A stretch of DNA of 64,000 bases from Pelomonas baiyunensis (GTDB taxonomy: Bacteria > Pseudomonadota > Gammaproteobacteria > Burkholderiales > Burkholderiaceae_C): positions 620,001-684,000 of the forward strand of contig NZ_JBIGIB010000003.1 of the NCBI RefSeq assembly GCF_043555935.1, read 5' to 3'. The notes under the pieces are model-generated. The model was not told where the DNA came from and made no database searches. It was given only the letters and a program-made list of their open reading frames with translations. Below are positions 14,990 through 23,053 of the stretch, piece by piece. The first letter of the stretch is position 1, and every line of letters starts with the position of its first letter. The translations under genes and the position numbers were made by a program.

Positions 14990-17755
14990 ATGACCCGCTC
15001 CTTCACCCGGCACCCGCTCGCCCATGCCGCGCTGCTGTGCGCCATCACCCTGACCGCCCACGCCCAAGACCAGAAGCTCGAACGCGTGGAGGTCACCGGC
15101 TCCAGCATCAAGCGCATCGACGGTGAAACCGCGCTGCCGGTGGACGTGGTCAAGCGCCAGGACATCGACAAGATGGGCGTCACCACCGCTGCCGAGCTGC
15201 TGCAAAAGCTGACCTCCAACGTGGGCGGCCTGACGGACGGCGCCTCCATCAGCGACCAAAGCGGCGGCCAGCGCGGCTTCAACGGCGCCAACCTGCGCGG
15301 CCTGGGCGTGTCCAGCACGCTGGCGCTGCTCAACGGCCGGCGCCTGGCCAATTTCGCCAGCCCGGGCGACGACGCCGGCGTGGACCTCAACAGCATCCCG
15401 TCCGGCGCCATCCAGCGCGTGGAGGTGCTGAAGGACGGCGCCTCCGCCATCTACGGCACCGACGCGATGGGCGGCGTCATCAACTTCATCACCCGCAAGG
15501 ACTACCAGGGCGCGGACGTCAGCGCCTACGCCCTCAGGAGCCACGAGGGCGGTGCGGCCAAGACCACCGTGACGCTGGGCGGCGGCTTCGGCGACTTGAA
15601 GCGCGATGGCTTCAACGCCTTTGCCACGCTGGACCTGCAAAAGCTCGGCGCGCTGGATGCCTCGCAGCGCCAATTCATCCGTGAATACAGCCTGCCCACC
15701 AGCCTGCCGCCGCAGGCCTCCAGCAACGCCTTCCCGGCCAACGTGGACCTGAGCAGCGCCCAGCTCGCCGCGCTGAACAACTTCGTGCGCGTCAACCCCG
15801 GCACCGCGCTCAAGGGCACGAACGCCGACGGCACCTGGAACCCGGGCGGCCCCAACTCCGGCTCGCGCCGCGTGAACTTCGGCAAGGCCAGCTGCACCGG
15901 CGCGCCCAACGCGAACTTCGTCGACGGCACCAGCCTGGGCGGCCGCGAAGGCTGCTCGTACGACTACGTGGCCGGCTCGCAGATCTACCCCAAGGCCAGC
16001 AAGCAAAGCCTGTTGAGCCGCGTCACGGCGCAGCTGGACGACGACAACCAGGTGTTTGCCGAGCTGATGCTGGCCCGCGCCCAGACCGACTACGCCGCGT
16101 CGCCGGCCACCGCGCGCTTTCGCACCAGCGCGGGCATCACGCTGCCCCAGTCGCTGCAGAGCGTGACCGGCGTGCTCGGCGCGGTGGACTTCCGCTTCCG
16201 CCTGGAAGACGCCGGCCAGCGCACGAGCCGCGTGCAAAGCGACGCGACACGCCTGGTGCTGGGCGCCACCGGCACCGTGGCCGGCTGGGACTACGACACC
16301 GCGCTGAGCCAAAGCACCAACAAGGCGACCGACACCGACCTCTCCGGGTGGGTGTCGCTCAGCAAGCTGGAAGCGGGCCTGAAGGCGGGCGCCTACAACC
16401 CCTTCGTGATGCCCGCTGACCGCAGCGCCGGCCGCGCCTTCATGGACTCCATCCGCCTGGACGGCGCGGCCCGCATCAGCAAGGGCACGTCCACCAGCCT
16501 GGACGGCAAGCTCACCCGGGCCATCGGCCAGCTGGGCGGCGGCGATGTGATGCTGGCGCTGGGTGCCGAGCTGCGCAAGGAAAAGACCGAGTTCCGCGCC
16601 ACCGATGTGCTCAAAGGCAATGACGTGAACGGCGACCGCTCCAGCTCCGGCGAGCTGCTGGCCGACACCGACCATTCCCGCAACGTGGCCGGCGTGTTCG
16701 CCGAAGTCAGTGCGCCCATCACCCGTGAGTTGGAGGCGCAGTTCGCGCTGCGGCATGACCGCTACAACGGCGTGTACGACGCGGCCACCAAGACCACCTC
16801 GCCCGACCTCAGCACCACCAATCCCAAGCTGGGCCTGAGCTGGCGGCCGAGCAAGCAGGTGCTGACGCGTGCGTCCTACGGCACGGGGTTCCGTGCGCCG
16901 ACGGTGTCGGAAATGTTCCTGCCGCTGCGCTCAGGCATCACCGCCAGCTTTGTGCGAGACCCCGTGAGCGGTGAAGTGGGCCAGCTCAACATCGACCGCT
17001 ACGCCAACCCCGAGCTCAAGCCCGAGAAGAGCAAGCAAGCGAGCCTGGGCCTGGTGTTCGAGCCAGTCCGCGGCCTGCTGGGCAGCGTGGACTACTGGAG
17101 CATCCGCAAGTCCGACATCATTTCCCAGATCGGCGAAGAAACCATCTTCACCACGCCCGCCCTCTACAACGACCCCAAGGTGGTGGCGCGTGATGCCGAC
17201 GGCTTCGTGGACTTCATCACCGTGAAGAAGGAGAACCGCGGCAAGCTCAACACCTCGGGCTTCGATGTGTCGCTGAACTGGCGCGGCGAGGCCACGGCCT
17301 ACGGCACCTTCGGTGCGGGCCTGAACGGCACGCTGATCACCGAATACAAGTTCGCCACCGACCCGCGCTCGCCGCTGGTGGACGGCCTGGGCAAGTTCAA
17401 GGACGACAAGGCCGTGCAACGCTGGCGCCACAAGCTCAACGTCGACTGGGACTGGGGCCCGGCCAGCGTGACGGTGACGAACACCTACCTCTCCAGCTAC
17501 CGCGACCAGAACGTGGACGGCCTGGCCGCCCCGGCCTACAACAACCGCGACGTCAAGGCCTACTCACTGTGGGACCTGACCGCCAGCTACCGCATCACGC
17601 CGGAGCTGCGCGTGCGCGGCGGCATCCTGAACGTGGCCGACACCGCACCGCACTTCACCAACCAGTCGCGCTACTTCCAGGTGACCTGGGACCCGACCTA
17701 CGGCGACCCGCGCGGCCGCAGCGTCTTCGTGTCGCTGAGCTACCAGCTGCGCTGA
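14990..17755 (+). CDS. TonB-dependent outer-membrane receptor
   Basis: 921 residues: signal peptide (1-25, AHA-Q), a TonB-box-like segment LERVEVTG, a plug domain (about 40-165, with LNGRRLANF and VEVLKDGASAIYGTDA) and a C-terminal barrel ending in an aromatic-free LSYQLR. It imports large or scarce substrates through the outer membrane using TonB energy. The ligand is unknown; sharing a 239-bp divergent promoter region with the cyanophycinase operon suggests cyanophycin fragments or Asp-Arg peptides. Its stop codon lies 2 bp from the convergent MocR gene, with no terminator hairpin between them. Confidence 0.93.
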   Translation: MTRSFTRHPLAHAALLCAITLTAHAQDQKLERVEVTGSSIKRIDGETALPVDVVKRQDIDKMGVTTAAELLQKLTSNVGGLTDGASISDQSGGQRGFNGANLRGLGVSSTLALLNGRRLANFASPGDDAGVDLNSIPSGAIQRVEVLKDGASAIYGTDAMGGVINFITRKDYQGADVSAYALRSHEGGAAKTTVTLGGGFGDLKRDGFNAFATLDLQKLGALDASQRQFIREYSLPTSLPPQASSNAFPANVDLSSAQLAALNNFVRVNPGTALKGTNADGTWNPGGPNSGSRRVNFGKASCTGAPNANFVDGTSLGGREGCSYDYVAGSQIYPKASKQSLLSRVTAQLDDDNQVFAELMLARAQTDYAASPATARFRTSAGITLPQSLQSVTGVLGAVDFRFRLEDAGQRTSRVQSDATRLVLGATGTVAGWDYDTALSQSTNKATDTDLSGWVSLSKLEAGLKAGAYNPFVMPADRSAGRAFMDSIRLDGAARISKGTSTSLDGKLTRAIGQLGGGDVMLALGAELRKEKTEFRATDVLKGNDVNGDRSSSGELLADTDHSRNVAGVFAEVSAPITRELEAQFALRHDRYNGVYDAATKTTSPDLSTTNPKLGLSWRPSKQVLTRASYGTGFRAPTVSEMFLPLRSGITASFVRDPVSGEVGQLNIDRYANPELKPEKSKQASLGLVFEPVRGLLGSVDYWSIRKSDIISQIGEETIFTTPALYNDPKVVARDADGFVDFITVKKENRGKLNTSGFDVSLNWRGEATAYGTFGAGLNGTLITEYKFATDPRSPLVDGLGKFKDDKAVQRWRHKLNVDWDWGPASVTVTNTYLSSYRDQNVDGLAAPAYNNRDVKAYSLWDLTASYRITPELRVRGGILNVADTAPHFTNQSRYFQVTWDPTYGDPRGRSVFVSLSYQLR

Positions 17756-17757
17756 GT

Positions 17758-19230
17758 TCAGGCCCGGCTGAGCCCGGGTGCCAGCACGCCGCGCGCCCGG
17801 GCCAGCGCCGCCTGGGTGCTGGCTGCCGCGCCCAGCTGCTCGCGCAGAAAGTCAGCCAGGCGGGGTTGCTGGCTGAAGGCGACGTTGAAGCGCAGGTGCG
17901 CGTCGGCCGCGCCATCGGCCGCGAAGGTGGCACCGCGCACCAGCAAGATGCCGCGGCGAAAGGCCTCCTTCACGAGGCCGTCCACATCCACCGCAGGCGG
18001 CAGTGAACCCCACAGGAAAAGGCCGCCCTCGCCCGCGTGCTCCAGCTGCACGCCGGCCTCGCGCAGCTGGCGGGCGGCGGCCACGCGCGCGGAGCCCAGG
18101 CGCTGCTGCAAGCGGTCCAGGTGCTTGCGCCAGCGGCCCGCGGCCAGCACCTCCAGCAGCACGAATTCATTCAGTGCGGCGGTGGTCAGCACCGACACGA
18201 TCTTTTCGCGCAGCAGGGCCTTCAGCAGCGTGGGCTCGGCGGCCATGTAGCCCAGCCGCAGCGCCGGGCTCATGGCCTTGGCGAAGCTGGAGTAGTAGAT
18301 GACGCTGTCCAGCCCCGACAGTTGCGCCAGCCGGGTGGGCGCCGTGGGCGTGCCGGGGTGGAAGTGGCCTTGCACATCGTCTTCGGCAATGAGCAGGTGG
18401 TGGCGCTGGGCCAGCATCAGCACGCGGTGCAGGTTGGCCGCGCTGCTGCCCCAGCCGGTGGGGTTGTGCAGCACGCTCTGGATGAACAGCAGCCGCGGGC
18501 GGTGCTGGGTGCAGGCGGCGTCCAGCGCCGCGAGGTCGATGCCGTCGTGCCGGCGTGGCACGGGCACCAGGTTCACGCCCGCCTGGCGCAGCCGGTCGAA
18601 CAACAGGAAGTAGCCCGGTGTTTCCACCGCCACGGTGTCGCCCGGGCGCAGGAAGGCGCGGCAGATCAGGTCGATGGCGTGCGTGCCGCCGTAGGTGGTG
18701 AGCACGCGGCCGGCGTCCACCGCCACGCCCTGGCTGCGCAGCAGCGTGGCGATGCGCTCGCGCAGCTCCGGCAGGCCTTGCGGCGGGCAGCGCGAGGCCA
18801 TGCCGGCCTGGGCGCGGGCCAGGCCGCGTTGCACGGCGGCGGCGGGCACGGCGTCTTCCAGCCAGGTGGCGGGCAGGGCGCCGCTGCTGGCCAGCAGCAC
18901 GCCGGCGCGCTGGTCGTTGGCCTGCTGGGCCAGCCACACGGCCTCCTGCTCCTCGCCGGCTTCCACGCGGGCGGCGTCGGGCATGGCGTTGGCGGGGCCT
19001 TCGGCCACGTAGAAGCCGGCAGTGCCACGGGAGTCGATCAGGCCGGCGGCCACCAGGCGGTCATAGGCCGTGACCACGGTGTTGGGGCTGACGCCCAGTT
19101 GCGTGGCCAGCTGGCGGATGGAGCTCAGCCGGGCACCGGGCGGCAGCTGCGTGGCGGCAATCAGCGCGTGCAGGCGCTGCTCGATCTGGTCGGCCAGCGG
19201 GGTGGAGGAGTCGCGGTCCAGCGAGAACAT
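17758..19230 (-). CDS. MocR/PdxR-family PLP-dependent transcription regulator
   Basis: 490 residues: an N-terminal GntR winged helix (about 10-75, LSSIRQLATQLGVSPNTVVTAY) joined to a fold-type I aminotransferase domain (about 120-480) with a PLP-lysine segment SSFAKAMSPALRLGYM. Such regulators sense amino acids or amines through PLP chemistry. ATG 19230 gives a normal N-terminus; the open frame continues upstream only as readthrough. It lies 10 bp after a LysE-family exporter gene, so it probably controls amino acid export. Whether it also affects the neighbouring TonB receptor or cyanophycin operon cannot be told. Confidence 0.9.
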   Translation of the reverse strand: MFSLDRDSSTPLADQIEQRLHALIAATQLPPGARLSSIRQLATQLGVSPNTVVTAYDRLVAAGLIDSRGTAGFYVAEGPANAMPDAARVEAGEEQEAVWLAQQANDQRAGVLLASSGALPATWLEDAVPAAAVQRGLARAQAGMASRCPPQGLPELRERIATLLRSQGVAVDAGRVLTTYGGTHAIDLICRAFLRPGDTVAVETPGYFLLFDRLRQAGVNLVPVPRRHDGIDLAALDAACTQHRPRLLFIQSVLHNPTGWGSSAANLHRVLMLAQRHHLLIAEDDVQGHFHPGTPTAPTRLAQLSGLDSVIYYSSFAKAMSPALRLGYMAAEPTLLKALLREKIVSVLTTAALNEFVLLEVLAAGRWRKHLDRLQQRLGSARVAAARQLREAGVQLEHAGEGGLFLWGSLPPAVDVDGLVKEAFRRGILLVRGATFAADGAADAHLRFNVAFSQQPRLADFLREQLGAAASTQAALARARGVLAPGLSRA

Positions 19231-19240
19231 CAGCAGACCT

Positions 19241-19825
19241 TCAACGAAGAAGCATGAGCGCCAGCACGGCGAGGGAGGCGGCCATGATGGCATTGAAGGC
19301 CCGGCGCCGCGCGGGGCTCTTCAGGAAGCGACCGATCCAGGTGCCGAACAGCGCCCACATCGACACGCACGGAAAGCCCACCGCTGCGCCCAATGCGCTC
19401 ACCACCAGCGCGCCCTGCACCAGGCCCAGGCCGGTGGGCATGAACACCGAGGCGAGCGTGATCGCCTTGATCCAGCTCTTGGGGTTGACGGCCTGGAACA
19501 GCGCGGCGTGCGTGAAGCGCATCTGCGCGGGCGGGCGGTCTTGTGCGGCGGGCGCGCCGGCCAGCTTCCAGGCCAGCACCAGCATGTAGGCCGTGCCGGC
19601 CAGCTTGAGCGCGGTGTGCGCCAGCGGCCAGGCCAGGAACAGGGCCCCCAGGCCCAGGCAGGTGACGAAGGTCTGCACCGCGCCGCCCGCGTTGATGCCC
19701 AGGATGGCCGGCAACGTGCGCCGGTAGCCGTGGTGCGCGCCGCTGGCCACCAGCATCATGTTGTTGGGGCCGGGCGTGCCGGACATCAGCGTGCAGTAGG
19801 TCAGCAGGGGCATCAGGTCGTCCAT
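19241..19825 (-). CDS. LysE/RhtB-family amino acid exporter
   Basis: 194 residues with about six membrane segments and the family signature GTPGPNNMMLVASG near the N-terminus, plus FQAVNPKSWIKA in the middle. These proteins export lysine, arginine, threonine, homoserine or related amino acids; the substrate here is not determined. It is the first gene of a two-gene operon with a MocR regulator. Being 4.5 kb from an arginine-releasing operon, it could act as an overflow valve for arginine or aspartate taken up as dipeptides (inference). Confidence 0.88.
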   Translation of the reverse strand: MDDLMPLLTYCTLMSGTPGPNNMMLVASGAHHGYRRTLPAILGINAGGAVQTFVTCLGLGALFLAWPLAHTALKLAGTAYMLVLAWKLAGAPAAQDRPPAQMRFTHAALFQAVNPKSWIKAITLASVFMPTGLGLVQGALVVSALGAAVGFPCVSMWALFGTWIGRFLKSPARRRAFNAIMAASLAVLALMLLR

Positions 19826-19925
19826 GCCGCCATTGCAGCGGCGGGCGGCGTGGGCGTGAAGCTACAGCAGGGCGGTGCTGCGGGGGCGCTGTATCAGTGC
19901 GGCCACCCACACAAGGCCGGTGGCC

Positions 19926-21239
19926 TCAAGCGTCGGGCCAGGCGATCTCGGCCCGCAGCCCGCCCAGCGGCGCCGTGCCCAGCACCACGCGGGCCCCTTG
20001 CTGGCGTGCGGCGGCTCGCACGATGGCCAGACCCAGGCCGCTGCCCTCCACACCCGCGTGTTCGCCGCGCTGGAAGCGGTCGAACACCCGCTCGCGCTGC
20101 TCGGGCGGAATGCCGGGGCCGTCGTCGTCCACCCGCAGCAGCGGTGCGCCGCGCGGCCCGCGCAGGGCGCTGACCTCCACGGTGCGCGCGCCGTACTTCA
20201 GCGCGTTCTCCACCAGGTTGCGCAGCGCGCTGCGCAGCGCTTGCGGGTCGCCTTCCAACGGCAGCACGTCGGGCGCGGTCACGTGCAGGGCCACGCCGGC
20301 GCGCTCGGCCAGCGGGCGCAGGTCGGCCACGGTCTGCTGCGCCAGGGCGGCCAGGTCCAGCGCCTGGGCGGCGGCTGCGGCGCCGGGCTCGGCACGGGCC
20401 AGCGCCAGCAGTTGTTCCACCAGGCGCACGGCGCGGTCGATGCCGCTGCGCAGGCGGGCGATGGCTTCGTCCTGCTGCGGGCCCGGGGCCGCGTCGCGCA
20501 GCAGGCCCAGTTGCAGCTTCAGTGCGGTGAGCGGCGTGCGCAACTCGTGGGCGGCGTCGGCCACAAAGCTGCGCTGCGCGTCGAAGGCCGTGGCCAGGCG
20601 GCCCAGCAGGCCGTTGAAGGCCTCCACCAGCGGGGCAATCTCGCCGGGCAGGCCGGCGCTGGGCAGCGGCGCCAGCGCGTTGGCGTGGCCCGATTGCGCG
20701 GCTTGCACCACCCGGGCCAGCGGCGCCAGCGAAACGCCAATCAACCACCACAGCGCCGCCGCCACCAGCGGCAGCGCCACGGCCACCGGCACCACGCTGC
20801 GCAGCGCCGCCACGGCGGCCAGCTTTTGCCGCACGGCCAGGGGCTGGGCCACCTGCACCACGCGCAACGGCGTGGCGGCGCTGAACACCCGCCAGGCCTG
20901 GCCGCCCAGGCGCAGGTCCGAGTAGCCCAGCACCGCCTTGGCCGGCAGCGGCTCGGTCAGGCCCTGCGGCCGGCTGGAATACAGCTCCAGCCCCTGCAGC
21001 GACCAGATCTGCACCACGTAGTCAAAGCTCGGGTCGTTCAGCGCGGCGGCCTCGTCGGGCGCCACGCGGCCCTGGTCGCGCAGCGACAGCGCCGTCTGAC
21101 GCAGCTGGTAGTCGAACAAGGCATCGGCCTCGGCGCGCACGCTGAAGTACGTGGCCCCCGCCACGGCCAGCGCTGTCACGGCGCCGAGCACGGCCAGCAG
21201 CGCAAACAGCCGGCCGCGCAGGGTGGAGAGCCATTTCAT
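19926..21239 (-). CDS. Two-component sensor kinase (QseC/TctE-like)
   Basis: 437 residues: TM1 (about 9-33), a periplasmic sensor of about 110 residues, TM2 (about 148-170), a short HAMP, HisKA with His231 in DAAHELRTPLTAL, NLVENALKYG and DDGPGIPPEQRERVF...GSGLGLAIV. The ATG overlaps the regulator stop in ATGA, so the two proteins are made together. The layout (regulator first, short kinase) and the sequence resemble QseBC/TctDE pairs, but the signal is unknown. Confidence 0.92.
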   Translation of the reverse strand: MKWLSTLRGRLFALLAVLGAVTALAVAGATYFSVRAEADALFDYQLRQTALSLRDQGRVAPDEAAALNDPSFDYVVQIWSLQGLELYSSRPQGLTEPLPAKAVLGYSDLRLGGQAWRVFSAATPLRVVQVAQPLAVRQKLAAVAALRSVVPVAVALPLVAAALWWLIGVSLAPLARVVQAAQSGHANALAPLPSAGLPGEIAPLVEAFNGLLGRLATAFDAQRSFVADAAHELRTPLTALKLQLGLLRDAAPGPQQDEAIARLRSGIDRAVRLVEQLLALARAEPGAAAAAQALDLAALAQQTVADLRPLAERAGVALHVTAPDVLPLEGDPQALRSALRNLVENALKYGARTVEVSALRGPRGAPLLRVDDDGPGIPPEQRERVFDRFQRGEHAGVEGSGLGLAIVRAAARQQGARVVLGTAPLGGLRAEIAWPDA

Positions 21240-21904
21240 GATTTTTCAGGGCCGGCGTAGTAGCCCAGGCCCCGCACGGTGTGGAGCAGGTCGGCGCCGA
21301 GCTTCTTTCGCAGCTGGTGCATGTAGACGCTGATCGCGTTGCTCTCCAGCTCTTCGCCCCAGCCGTAGAGGCGGTCTTCCAGCTGGGCGCGCGACACGAT
21401 GGCGCCGGGGCGCTCCAGCAGCGCCTCCAGCAGCGCGAATTCGCGGGCCGACAGCAGCACCGGTTTGCCGGCGCGGGTCACTTCGCGCGTAGCCGGGTTC
21501 AGGCGCAGGTCGGCCACGCTCAGCGCGGGGTCGGTGCGGCCGCCGTGGCGGCGGGTCACGGCGCGCAGCCGGGCCAGCAGCTCGTCCAGCTCGAAGGGCT
21601 TGACGAGGTAGTCGTCGGCGCCGGCGTCCAGGCCGGCCACCTTGTCGGTGAGCGCGTCGCGTGCGGTCATCACGAGCACGGGCGTGGCGTCGCCGCGGGC
21701 GCGCAGGCGCTGCAGCACCTCCAGCCCGCCGCGTTTGGGCAGGCCCAGGTCCAGCAGCACGGCGTCAAAGCGCTCGCCGCTGGCCAGCACCGCATCGGCC
21801 GCCTGGCCGTCGCGCAGCCAGTCGGCCGCAAAGCCCTGGCGGCGCAGGGCCTCGCGCAGGCTTTCGCCGATCATGGGGTCGTCTTCAACAAGCAGCAGGC
21901 GCAT
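21236..21904 (-). CDS. OmpR-family response regulator (QseB/TctD-like)
   Basis: 222 residues: receiver with phospho-acceptor Asp52 in LLDLGLPKRGG, Thr80 and Lys102, and a winged-helix output domain ending in HTVRGLGYYAGP. Coupled to the kinase gene by ATGA. ATG 21904 fits the family start MRLLLVEDDPM. The 49-bp gap to the divergent DUF1801 gene must hold both promoters. Targets are unknown, and no TGAC-N6-GTCA site of the other system lies nearby. Confidence 0.93.
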   Translation of the reverse strand: MRLLLVEDDPMIGESLREALRRQGFAADWLRDGQAADAVLASGERFDAVLLDLGLPKRGGLEVLQRLRARGDATPVLVMTARDALTDKVAGLDAGADDYLVKPFELDELLARLRAVTRRHGGRTDPALSVADLRLNPATREVTRAGKPVLLSAREFALLEALLERPGAIVSRAQLEDRLYGWGEELESNAISVYMHQLRKKLGADLLHTVRGLGYYAGPEKS

Positions 21905-21953
21905 GGCGGCGGAATTTTGCCGTGGCCGCGCTGTGGCTCTAAGCTGCCACGTC

Positions 21954-22370
21954 ATGAACACACCTGACCCTCGCGCCGCGTCGGATGCTGCATCTGACGC
22001 CGGTGTCCTCATCGACGAACGCATCGCCACCCTCGGCGGCTGGCGCGGCGAGACGCTGGCCACGCTGCGCGCGCTCATTCGCGCGGCCGACCCCGGCATC
22101 GTGGAAGAGTGGAAGTGGAGCAACCCGGTGTGGTCGTGCGACGGCATCGTCTGCACCGGCGAGGCCTACAAGGCGGCGGTGAAGATGACCTTCCCCAAGG
22201 GCGCGTCGCTGCCCGACCCGACCGGGCTGTTCAACGCCAGCCTGGAGGGCAACGCCCGCCGCGCGATCGATGTGGGGGAGGGCGACATGCCGGATGGGCC
22301 GGCCTTGCAGGCCTTGATTCGTGCCGCCATTGCGGCCAACCGGGCCACGGCGAAGCCGAAGAAGCGGTGA
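21954..22370 (+). CDS. DUF1801-domain protein
   Basis: 138 residues with the DUF1801 core: a segment around EEWKWSNPVWSCDG, then AYKAAVKMTFPKGASLPDP and a C-terminal helix ending in a basic AKPKKR tail. This is a small cytoplasmic family without an established function. The gene is a single unit, convergent with the HD-domain gene (7 bp between stops). Confidence 0.8.
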   Translation: MNTPDPRAASDAASDAGVLIDERIATLGGWRGETLATLRALIRAADPGIVEEWKWSNPVWSCDGIVCTGEAYKAAVKMTFPKGASLPDPTGLFNASLEGNARRAIDVGEGDMPDGPALQALIRAAIAANRATAKPKKR

Positions 22371-22377
22371 ACCAGCC

Positions 22378-22968
22378 TCAGCCCGCCGGCCGCGGGTCCA
22401 TCGCGGCCTTGTAGATGGACTGGCGCGGCTGGGCCATCAGGCGGCGCAGCATGGGCTCGAAGAACTCCAGCGGCAGGGCCTCGGCGGCGGGGTCGAAGGC
22501 GGGGTTGTCGTAGAGCGCCACGAACTCGGCCGTGCGCTCGAAGTGCTCGTGGCCGCGGAACTGCTCGCGCATGTCGCGGTTCAGGCCGATGTGGTGGAAG
22601 AAGTTGTAGCCCTGGAAGATGCCGTGGTGCTGCACCATCCAGTGGTTGGCCTCGCTCACAAAGGGCTTGAGGATGGCGGCGGCGATGTCCGGGTGGTTGA
22701 AGCTGCCCAGCGTGTCGCCGATGTCGTGCAGCAGCGCGCAGCACACGTACTCCTCGTCGCGCCCGTCGCGGTGGGCGAGCGTGGCGGTTTGCAGGCAGTG
22801 GGTGAGCCGGTCCACCGGAAAGCCGCCGAAGTCACCGTCCAGCAGGCGCAGGTGGGTCAGCACCCGGTCGGGCAGGGCGCGGGCCATCTTCACGGCCTCG
22901 GGCACGATGAGCGCCCAGTCCTCGCGGGTGCTGTGGTCCATGCGGGTGAAGCGGGCGCGGGCGGTCAT
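22378..22968 (-). CDS. HD-domain protein (predicted phosphohydrolase or diiron oxygenase)
   Basis: 196 residues with an HD-domain histidine set: His57 in RLTHCLQTA, His81-Asp82 in ALLHDIGD, then histidines at 92, 109, 114 and 115. HD proteins of this size are mostly annotated as phosphohydrolases, but some (PhnZ, inositol oxygenase) are diiron oxygenases, and the extra histidines make that a real alternative. A good AGGAGA ribosome binding site supports ATG 22968. No phosphonate or inositol genes are nearby, so the substrate is open. Confidence 0.75.
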   Translation of the reverse strand: MTARARFTRMDHSTREDWALIVPEAVKMARALPDRVLTHLRLLDGDFGGFPVDRLTHCLQTATLAHRDGRDEEYVCCALLHDIGDTLGSFNHPDIAAAILKPFVSEANHWMVQHHGIFQGYNFFHHIGLNRDMREQFRGHEHFERTAEFVALYDNPAFDPAAEALPLEFFEPMLRRLMAQPRQSIYKAAMDPRPAG

Positions 22969-23053
22969 GGCGTCTCCTGGGTGTGCGTTGGATTCTGCGG
23001 CGGCGGGGTCGCCGCCGCTGTCACCTGTGTCACGCGCGTCAGCCATCAACCCA

